Shown: piece by piece, positions 1 through 6,158 of the stretch | Layout of the letters: each line of letters opens with the position of its first letter | Position numbering within the stretch: position 1 is the stretch's first letter | Origin: Balneola sp. | GTDB taxonomy: Bacteria > Bacteroidota > Rhodothermia > Balneolales > Balneolaceae | NCBI GenBank assembly: GCA_002730655.1 | Contig: PCAT01000026.1 | Span: forward strand, 1 to 6,158 | DNA: 6,158 nt | Direction: 5' to 3' | The notes under the pieces: generated by a model | Told to the model about the DNA's origin: nothing | What the model saw: the letters and a program-made list of their open reading frames with translations, nothing else | The model's database searches: none | Made by a program: the position numbers and the translations under genes

Positions 1-3000
1 TTAAAGGGGTAAAAACGCCTCTATTATCAACTGTCCCTACCGTGCTTGGGTTTACCTTCCACTCCAAGCTATTTCCTAGAACAACACTACTACCAGATGT
101 ATCTATGGCAGTATAGCCAAACAGATGCGTGCTAGCGTTTGAAATCTGCTTGGCTGGCCTACTAACAACCATGCTGTCGATAGGTATGCTTTGAATTTCC
201 ACGTCTATGGTTTCACTAATACTCGTACCATTATATTCGGTGGTTACTCTAAATTGATAAGTACCTACCGAAAGGGTTTCCAAGGTCGCTTGAGTGCCCT
301 CTAATGTACTTAATTGGATGCCTGGCGAGTTATTAATAAGTGACCACTGAACCGTACCTTCTGTAGTTTCACCTTCAAATTTATCTTGTAAGGATTTATT
401 AATCCCATCACGCAGTTCAACTCGTAGATCATAAGTATCGCCTAAGCGTATTTTTTTTCCTTTCAATCCTGGTGTTATACGAACGGTACTAAGTATACCG
501 CTAGCCAACGGGGTAATTGTTTTCTGGTTACTTTGATAAGTAATCTCTTTTTCAATATCTCGCACGGTCGTATATAAGGTGATTGGCTCAACTCCACCAA
601 GAACTGGAATTGTTGCTCGCAGGGTATCTACTCCCGCTGACTGGCCAAAAACACCATGAAATTCTCCACCATCTATTGCTTGCATGCTTAGAGACTGAAA
701 AGAACCCGTTGACCCAACTCGGTAGTAGAGCTGCGCCGAGACAGTTGTATTATCCAGTTCTAAGCCTGCAGGACTAACTACCGAAACGGCTGTAGATTGA
801 TCGGCCAAAATATCTCCTACTGGTAATTGTACATAAGGTAAGCTAAAAGTACTATCTAACACAGTCGTATCAGAATCTAGAGAAATTCGAATCGTATTCT
901 CAGGGTATAAATAGCCTTCTTTAAATAAGCTTATAGTATATTCTGCTTCTTTAAGATTAGACTCAGAAGCATAAATCCCATCATTTCCGGTTATTATTTT
1001 TTGTGATTGCCCCCCAGAAACACCAAACACCAACTCCGTTCCTGGTAAGGGGTCCTTACCATCATTCACCCGTATCGTAATCTGCCCACTTGGCACATAA
1101 GTATCCGGCAATACAATTTGCTGAGTTACCTGATCCGGCTTTATCACTCGTGTATACGTCTTTGAAAACACCCCTGAACTCACCGTAAATTGATACGTTG
1201 TAGAATCTCCCTCTTTTATTGAGATAGGAAGTGTTCCAAATCGGTAATTCCCATCGGCATCGGAGATTGTAGAAATGCTGCTCGATGATTGTGCCCGAAT
1301 ACTTGCGCCCTCAAATCCTGCCGACCTTAACAACACCTTCCCGCGCACATCAACATAACGTGGATCTAAGACTAAATCGTCTACCGTCTTGTTGTCTCCA
1401 TCTACCAAAGTGACTTCTAAACTATCTTGAGTAAATCCCTCGCGCTGGGCCTTTAGCTGATAAGTCCCAGAGGCCACTCCATCAAAATTGTACTGTCCAG
1501 AGTCATTAGATAAAGCAGTAAAACTCTGTCCCGTACTTTCCAAAGTGGCTCGTACGTCTACATTTGAAAGACCATTTCCAGTAGAGCTAACTACGCTCCC
1601 AGAGAATTGTGCATTATTGGAAATCATAGAAAAGCTAACCGTGGTCGAATCTCCAATTTGTAGTGTTTGAACTAACAGGGCAGGGTCGGAAGTAAAATCG
1701 GTTTTAGTTGCACGTATGGTATAAGAAGTAGCCTTGATACCAGAAAATCTTGCAATTCCGTCGCTTCCAGACTTTTGAGATATTACAATTGTCGTATCCG
1801 CTGAGATAATGCTCACATCAACATTAGACAACGCTTCACCCTCTTCTAATACCTTCACATCCAACGTAGCAATATTGGCTTCTGCCGTAAAGTTAGCCGT
1901 TTCAAGCGTTGTATTTCCTAAAGAAATAGGGCCTCTTTGTTCAGGGCTAAACTCATACCCAAGGAGTTGAGCTTGCACGAAATAATTACCAGCGGGAAGA
2001 AAGGTAAAACTGTAATTTCCTGAAGGATTTGACTGAACCAAGTCAACAATTTCTTGGGTATCAGCATTAATTAACCGCATGGTAGCCCCCGCAACACCAG
2101 CTGTTCCAGTGATCGAAGCCTGCGTGACGGTGACCTCTAAATTCTCGCTCAAAGTTGCAGCAGATTCTCCCGATGCAATGAAATAAGTAAGACTTCCATT
2201 TTCATAGCCCTCCCGATAAATATCTGTCTCTAGGGTATAATTAGCCCTGTTTTCAATTTCATTAAACTGAAAATTCCCACTCTCATCGCTTTTGGTAGTG
2301 TAGGAATTCACGTTATTTGAAGCGATCACCATAACGTTAAATCCTAAGGTATTCCCACTCTTATCGGTGACTATACCACTAAGGGAGCTAATATTTGAGG
2401 ATAACTGTACATCTTCTGAAATAGTCATACCAGCAGTTAAAAGCACCCCTGTTGTATCACTTTCAAAACCTTCCTTAGATGTTATGAGTAAAAAATTTCC
2501 CGGACTCATTCCCGATATAGTGTAAGTCCCGCTAGCCTCCGAAACAGTAAAACTAGATCCATTGCCTTCTCTACCAATCAAAGATATCTCTGCTCCTTTG
2601 ATGCCTGCATTAGTTATAGCTTGGGCAATAGTCCCTGTAATCCCTGCATTATTAAGAACCAGTCCATTCACATTGATCTGGGTTAGTTCCGTTTGATCTG
2701 CGCTTAGAGCAAAGCTTTCATCATCAGGAGAGCTATAACCAGTTTTGGTAGCATTAATGGTATAATTCCCTAATTCCAAGCTGATGAGGCTATATTCACC
2801 TTGTATATTGGTAATACTTGTATATACATTCCCATTACTATGAGTAGCGGTAACCGTAGCCTCAGCGAGTCTCGCTCCGCTAAGATCTTGAACAAGGCCC
2901 GACACCCGACCATCCTTGATCGTAAGCTGTTGATCCAGACGAATAGTCGCCCCGTCTGACGCTGTTTGAGCCACTTCTTTGCTAACATATCCAGTTTTTG

Positions 3001-6000
3001 AGTAACTAATTACGTAACTACCCCCGACTAAACCCTCAAAACTGTACGCTCCCTCAGCATCTGAAACTGCTGTCGCACCGCTCCCACCCAACTCATTTGC
3101 ATTTATCAACACCTGATCCAGCGCATTTTCCTCTGTATCGGTGAGGGTTCCAGAAATAAATACAAAATTTTCACTGACCGAAAAGTTGACTCCCGTAAGA
3201 TTCTGACCAATACTCAAGGTAGTCGTTTTTTGTGCGTTCGTATAACCTGCCTTTTGAACTCTGAGGGTATAACTATTAGGGTTCAAACCCAGCACATAGG
3301 TTCCATCGGACTTACTGGTAGTCGAATCAACTTTTTGGCCCGACTCGTTTAATGCATATATTTTTGCAGCATCCAAAATCCCCCCTCCAGACACATTCAC
3401 CGTACCTGCTACGGAAGACGGATTCGAACTCAAAGCAAAATCCTTTACACTAGTAGAACCAGCCGTCTCAATACCCGAGTTATCACTTGCACTTTTGTAT
3501 CCATCTTTATCGACCATCATCGTGTAATTCACCCCCGCAGGAATACTAAATGCATATGTACCATTAATCTGCGTTTGGGTTACCTGGCTAAATCCCTCAC
3601 CATCGCTTACCGATACACTCGCATTCCTAATAGCGTTTGTTCCGTCAGTCACCGTACCCCTCAGTGTAAAGGTATTTTCCACCAGCGAAAAATTCTGATT
3701 AATTACCGATTGGCCTGGCCCGATAGTTATAATTGCACTTGAATCAGACAAAAAACCTGTTTTCTGCGCCAAAATAATCCAACTACCTGACTGTAAGTTA
3801 AAAGTGTAGCCTCCATCGTTAGCATTGGTTAGGGTAACAAGCTGGTTGGTTGATGTATTCCTAGCCCGTAGCTGGGAATTGGTAAGCGCCAAACCACTTG
3901 AATTTACCTTACCTGAGATAGAGCCAGCGTTCGGTGTCATTTCAAAGTTTATACCCGTAAGATCTTGACCTGCGGATAAACTGATTGTTTTTGGAGAAGG
4001 AGATACCAATCCTGTCTTATTCACTGAAACCTCATGACTTCCGTTGGGTACACTCATCGAATAATAGCCACTGCTGTTGGTCTGGGCAGTACCCACATTT
4101 AAAACGGTCACAGTGGCATCCGATACCCCATTACCATTAGGCAGACTCACAGTACCTGAGATAGAACTTGCATTTGGAACCATTTCAAAATCCATCCCCG
4201 AAATAGTTTCACCCACAGCGATACCAATAACCAACTCCCTCTCTTGATTAGAAGCATAATTTTCTTCTATTGCCACAATAGAATAGGAACCACTCTTAAG
4301 CGAAAGTGTATACTGTCCATTTCCAGACGTAGTAGTGCTAATAGCCGTTCCAACGCTAGGCACCGCACGTACTTCCACATTACCAAAAGGACTTAGGCCG
4401 GTAGAGCCATCTCCGTTGGTTATACGCTCTCGCACAAATCCAGTTACCTGGTTTGCATTACCAGTTAGTGTAAAATCTTGGCTCTGTAATATATCACCTG
4501 TCGAAAGAGATACCGTAGCATCCTCAGGTTTAACAAATCCAATTTTTTCTACAGAGAGCGTCCAATTCCCACTCGATACTGTAAATTGATAGGCCCCGGA
4601 ACCATTGCTCTGGGATTCATACTGCTGACTTCCATTATCAATACGTACCGTTGCTCGAGAAATCGCATCGCCGTCCTCATTGAATATGGTACCGGATACT
4701 GTTGCTTGATCATTGGTCAAAATAAACGGATCAGAAAGATTCTTTTGTTCGTCTAAACCAAGTGTAACCGAACGACTACTTGGGCTAATATATCCAGATT
4801 TCGAAACGGAAACGGTATAACTTCCCTGATTTAGTGATATCGAATAATCTCCATTTACGCCTGTAGTGGTGGTTTTTACGGTTCCATCATCGGATTTAAC
4901 CGTATTTACTACGGCATCCTCGACCGTCTCGCCTGCGTTATCTTTAACCACTCCAGATAACGAGGAAGGTAACGGTTCCATTTTGATCTGCACGTAGGTC
5001 GTACGTTGATCTTCGATAACCGCCGTTGTAGAAGTAATCTCAAAACCTTGTTTTTCGGCTGTAAACTCGTATGTTCCAGCTACCAAACTATCCGAATAAC
5101 TTTCTGTTTGTACAAAATAAGGAAGGGAAGGAGTCACCCCACCAGATATTGCCCGTGCAGAAAGCTCGACTCCCAATAGACTAGAATTGTCAGCTGCGCT
5201 TAATACGCGAGCACTAAACTCACCTGTTTCTACATTATATTGAAAAAAGCGACTATTAGACGTAGTTCCACCACCCTTGGTATTGTTGGAGACCACATTC
5301 CATTGATAGCGACCACTCTTTAAGGTTTGAAGGGCTGGAAACTCCATTAAATTATTAGTCGTAGTCCCTGACCAAATAGGAATCGTGACGTCAATTCCTT
5401 GCTGTTTCATCACCTGAAAAAGATTAACCGTATAATTAGCTGCCTCGGGAACGTCGGTCCACTCAAATGTTATGGTCTCTTCTGCAAATAGTTCTACGTT
5501 ATTATTCGGCCTTATAAGTGTTGTTTTTGGCACCGCATTTGGGTCAACAAAGACAAAAGGCACGATACCTCCAAAAACGGGACTCGTGTACACCGGATTA
5601 TTCTCTTCATACACATTTAAAACCGTATAACTATACTCTTGATTGGCATTTAATGGCGGCGCTTCATCAGTAAAAGGAGACTCCCGATTAATATCCCCAT
5701 AATCAGCCGTAGTAGTTTTAGTAATATACTGCCAAACCACCGTAGCGCCTTCAATACTAATTCCACCTTCATCATCCTCTACTATATCGAAGGGTGTACT
5801 AGAGACAATTAACCAGTAGGAGGGAACCCCTGAAACCGCTGTCCATTGAAAAGTAGGTGTGGCATTAGTGGTGTTTCCCCGTGGCGCGATTATGGATGGA
5901 GCCTCATCTGCTTCTACGATGATTTGCACTTCATTAGAATAAAAAATACTACCTGGATTATTCATTGCATCTTCCTGAATAGCACTAGCGGTACGGGCTG

Positions 6001-6158
6001 GTGAATTAGTGATTCGAGCAAAATATCGCCCTACACTAAGACCAATAGTGTTAGGCACCAAATCAGCCTGATTCCCATCAACATCAATTTCTAAGGTTTG
6101 ATAGGTATTGGACGCCCTACCAATGATTAATTTTGCATTACTTCCAGTAAGATTCAAT
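1..6158 (-). CDS. Giant multidomain surface/secreted protein with tandem carboxypeptidase-regulatory-like modules (partial at both ends)
   Basis: One minus-strand frame is open across the window. Complete codons run from 6157 down to 2 (2052 residues), with no stop and no convincing start, so both termini are missing. The domain order seen is: end of an Ig/FN3-like domain (1-82), two FN3-like domains (83-205, 206-313), 17 carboxypeptidase-regulatory-like modules (314-1774), a YYRVG-type beta domain (1775-1886), an Ig-like domain (1887-1990) and the start of a Big-like domain (1991-2052). The composition is rich in Ser, Thr, Asn, Gly and Asp. I find no Cys and only about four His. There is no membrane segment and no catalytic motif. 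Such chains of beta-sandwich modules are known from secreted or cell-surface proteins of Bacteroidota and relatives. A stalk or adhesin-like role outside the cell is inferred, not shown. The reading frame stays the same at every module boundary, so there is no sign of decay. No gene name is recognised. Confidence 0.95.
2..187 (-). other. Protein domain: start of a Big/invasin-like module (residues 1991-2052, cut by the window edge)
   Basis: The sequence 'IDSMVVSRPAKQISNAST' opens with the h-x-V-x-P-x-x-x-x-h pattern, then comes 'LFGYTAIDTSGSSV' and finally 'LEWKVNPSTVGTVDNRGVFT'. The last block, W-x-V-x-x-x-x-x-G-x-h-D-x-x-G-x-F-T, is the hallmark of Big_2/intimin-invasin-like domains (commonly W-x-h...GxIdxxGxFt). 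The domain continues beyond the left edge. More such domains, or a C-terminal sorting or anchoring region, are expected there but are not visible. Confidence 0.65.
188..499 (-). other. Protein domain: Ig-like module (residues 1887-1990)
   Basis: It starts 'ILSTVRITPGLKGKKIRLGD' and continues with T-Y-D-L-R-V-E-L-R-D. The middle has 'TVQWSLINNSPGIQLS' and the end has 'LSVGTYQFRVTTEYNG' followed by a T-I-D-V-E-I strand. An opening h-x-h-x-P, the 'G-D-x-h-x-h-x-h-x-h-x-D' strand pair, a core Trp and a 'G-T-Y-x-h-x-h' strand are the usual layout of bacterial Ig-like (Big-type or PKD-like) domains. It directly precedes a second Big-like domain. An eight-base A run (coding strand) lies near its start. 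Confidence 0.55.
451..458 (-). other. A8 homopolymer run inside the coding sequence
   Basis: The coding strand reads GGA AAA AAA ATA, giving eight consecutive A (eight T on the plus strand), encoding G-K-K-I near the start of the Ig-like module. Gaining one A would bring a TGA into frame at 429-431. Losing one A would bring a TAG into frame at 442-444. Either slip would end the protein here and remove the last Ig/Big-like domains. This may simply be a Lys-Lys pair. Confidence 0.4.
500..835 (-). other. Protein domain: YYRVG-type beta domain after the array (residues 1775-1886)
   Basis: Here the 85-residue repeat stops. The domain shows 'VSAQLYYRVGSTGSFQSLSM', then 'GGEFHGVFG', 'LRATIPVLGG' and 'LYTTVRDIEKE'. 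The order Y-Y-R-x-G, then a short strand ending in h-x-M, then G-x-(F/Y)-x-G/A, then an IP strand and a 'hY-x-x-x-D' strand is seen in Ig/FN3-like domains of large Bacteroidota secreted proteins, where they often stand beside other beta modules. No enzyme motif is present. Exact family membership cannot be settled by eye. Confidence 0.5.
1091..1357 (-). other. Module 15: degenerate carboxypeptidase-regulatory-like module (residues 1601-1689)
   Basis: The first half is canonical: 'YVDVRGKVLLRSAGFEGASI' and then 'SDADGNYRFG'. The second half departs from the family. Instead of G-x-Y-x-h-x-h-x-K-x-G-Y it has 'EGDSTTYQFTVSSGVFSKTY' with no K-x-G-(Y/F), and it ends 'QQIVLPDTYVP' rather than with the F-x-L-x-x-N closure. 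It is the only module past the array edge that loses the K-x-G-(Y/F) aromatic position altogether. It may be a hinge or a specialised contact site. It is still in frame and intact in length. Confidence 0.65.
4172..4456 (-). other. Module 3: carboxypeptidase-regulatory-like module with a loop insertion (residues 568-662)
   Basis: This is the longest module, at 95 residues against about 85. After the opening 'QVTGFVRER' there is an extra stretch, 'ITNGDGSTGLSPFG', before the usual 'x-V-E-V-R-A' strand. The usual K-x-G-Y position reads E-E-N-Y. The D/G/N-rich insertion resembles a long turn that would project from the rod. It ends with 'GMDFEMVPN', very similar to the end of module 4 ('GINFEMTPN'), so these two are the closest neighbours in the array. 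Confidence 0.7.
4967..5218 (-). other. Module 0: divergent first carboxypeptidase-regulatory-like module (residues 314-397)
   Basis: This module has 'FSARVLSAADNSSLLGVELS' at its start and 'GTYEFTAEKQGFEITSTTAV' in its second half, which align with the V-x-D-x-x-G-x-x-h-x-x-V and G-x-Y-x-h-x-h-x-K-x-G-Y blocks of the others. It lacks the 'S-G-x-V' opening and has no clear 'D-x-x-G-x-Y-x-F' in the middle, where 'GGVTPSLPYFVQTESYSD' stands instead. It caps the array where it meets the FN3-like domains, so the edge position may explain the divergence. Assignment to the family is likely but weaker than for modules 1-14. Confidence 0.6.
5219..5542 (-). other. Protein domain: FN3-like module 2 (residues 206-313)
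   Basis: The domain starts 'PKTTLIRPNNNVELF', has the core 'ITFEWTDVPEAANYTVNLFQ' and later 'LKSGRYQWNVVSNN'. These three blocks follow the same order as in the preceding module (P-x-h-x-x-P; h-x-F-x-W-T-x-V; L-x-x-G-x-Y-x-W-x-V), so the two are tandem members of one FN3-like family. The 108-residue length is near normal. It passes straight into the carboxypeptidase-regulatory-like array at residue 314 with a short 'VETGEF' join. It probably forms part of the N-terminal side of the array or supports a head that lies outside the window. Confidence 0.65.
5543..5911 (-). other. Protein domain: FN3-like module 1 (residues 83-205)
   Basis: The domain opens with 'APSIIAPRGNTTNATPTFQW' and continues T-A-V-S-G-V-P-S-Y-W-L-I-V-S. 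This is the usual bacterial FN3-like pattern: a proline-bounded first strand, a core Trp in 'FQWT', then a Y-x-h-x-h strand. Later come 'LNANQEYSYTVLNVYEENN' and a closing strand, which match the 'L-x-x-x-x-x-Y-x-h-x-V' part of the fold. At about 123 residues it is longer than a standard FN3 domain of about 90. The extra length is an acidic loop with 'DIVEDDEGG' near residues 124-132. It is probably structural, or takes part in carbohydrate or protein contact. No catalytic residues are visible. Confidence 0.65.
5912..6157 (-). other. Protein domain: C-terminal part of an Ig/FN3-like module (residues 1-82)
   Basis: These are the first residues in view. They include 'GLSVGRYFARITNSP' followed by 'FYSNEVQIIVE'. 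A G-x-Y-x-x-R-h strand followed by a final strand before a linker is typical of the last strands of an FN3-like sandwich. The beginning of the module lies beyond the right edge. A short D-V-D-G-N stretch near residues 25-29 could be a turn or a metal site, but nothing supports a choice. The family assignment is by pattern only. Confidence 0.5.

Larger units (their letters stand above)
836..5218 (-). repeat. Array of 17 tandem carboxypeptidase-regulatory-like protein modules of about 85 residues (about 255 bp)
   Basis: Module spans in plus coordinates, in protein order: 0, 5218-4967; 1, 4966-4709; 2, 4708-4457; 3, 4456-4172; 4, 4171-3929; 5, 3928-3674; 6, 3673-3422; 7, 3421-3167; 8, 3166-2912; 9, 2911-2648; 10, 2647-2393; 11, 2392-2126; 12, 2125-1874; 13, 1873-1616; 14, 1615-1358; 15, 1357-1091; 16, 1090-836. 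Signatures of the middle motif include TGVNGDYSIS (1), SNGSGAYQFT (2), SKSDGTYVLG (7), SDAEGAYSFE (8), SNPSGNYSFT (12) and SDADGNYRFG (15). The later motif appears as KSGY, KIGF, KDGY, KAGY, KTGY and KEGY. This is the transthyretin-like beta-sandwich first named from metallocarboxypeptidases, and here it stands without any peptidase. Most modules end in 'x-N' directly before the next 'x-x-h-S-G', so they are packed with almost no linker, suggesting a long rod. The repeat is clear in protein but strongly diverged in DNA. Confidence 0.9.

Noticed and set aside
583..777. Plus-strand open frame of 64 codons
   Set aside because: It lies antisense to the continuous minus-strand frame (module 16 end and the YYRVG-type domain), has no family resemblance, and is explained as a chance opening.
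1488..1670. Plus-strand open frame of 60 codons
   Set aside because: Antisense to modules 13 and 14, which are clear family members. The short product shows no recognisable motif.
2770..2988. Minus-strand open frame of 72 codons in a different frame
   Set aside because: It overlaps modules 8 and 9 out of frame. Those modules carry strong motifs in the main frame, so this is a shadow.
4335..4589. Plus-strand open frame of 84 codons
   Set aside because: Antisense to modules 2 and 3. The product is without recognisable domain and the opposite strand is clearly coding.
836..5218. CRISPR-like or DNA-level tandem repeat
   Set aside because: The period is about 255 bp and the units are diverged in DNA. 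The repeat exists in the protein, not as identical DNA units with spacers.
836..5218. Metallocarboxypeptidase or TonB-dependent receptor
   Set aside because: These families carry related modules, but there is no zinc-binding HxxE segment, plug or beta-barrel region in the window, and the modules are far too many.
836..5218. Cna_B/SpaA-type pilin or adhesin stalk modules of Gram-positive bacteria
   Set aside because: They have a similar transthyretin-like fold and a G-x-Y motif, but the D-x-x-G-x-Y-x-F plus K-x-G-Y and closing F-x-L pattern, with the FN3-like flanks, fits the carboxypeptidase-regulatory-like family better. A profile search would settle it.
1..6158. Promoters, terminators, ribosome binding sites
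   Set aside because: The window is entirely inside one coding sequence. AT-rich stretches resembling promoter boxes are explained by the codons and are not supported by any gene start.

Overview
The whole window is the inside of one very large gene on the minus strand. Reading from 6157 down to 2, a single frame gives 2052 codons with no stop. Neither the start nor the stop codon lies in the window. There is no intergenic space, RNA gene, mobile element or CRISPR array.

The protein is a chain of beta-sandwich modules. Residue numbers count from the first complete codon. Residues 1-82 are the end of an Ig/FN3-like domain. Residues 83-205 and 206-313 are two FN3-like domains that share a '(F/Y)(Q/E)W-T' core. 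Residues 314-1774 (bases 5218 to 836) are 17 consecutive modules of about 85 residues, of the carboxypeptidase-regulatory-like (transthyretin-like) type. Each ideal module carries an early 'h-S-G-x-V', a middle 'S-D-x-x-G-x-Y-x-F', a later 'G-x-Y-x-h-x-h-x-K-x-G-Y' and a closing 'F-x-L-x-x-N'. Residues 1775-1886 are a different beta domain with a 'YYRVG' motif. Residues 1887-1990 are an Ig-like domain, and residues 1991-2052 begin a Big/invasin-like domain that runs off the left edge.

The organism is most likely a bacterium of the Bacteroidota or a related phylum such as Balneolota or Rhodothermota, with moderately AT-rich DNA. This is inferred from the module mix (FN3-like domains, serial carboxypeptidase-regulatory-like modules, Big-like domains), which is common in large secreted or surface proteins there. 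No signal peptide or sorting domain is in view to prove it.

No catalytic domain is visible and I find no cysteine in 2052 residues. The simplest reading is an extracellular stalk or adhesin-like protein, with any functional head, signal peptide and anchor in the unseen ends. Its exact function cannot be named from this window.
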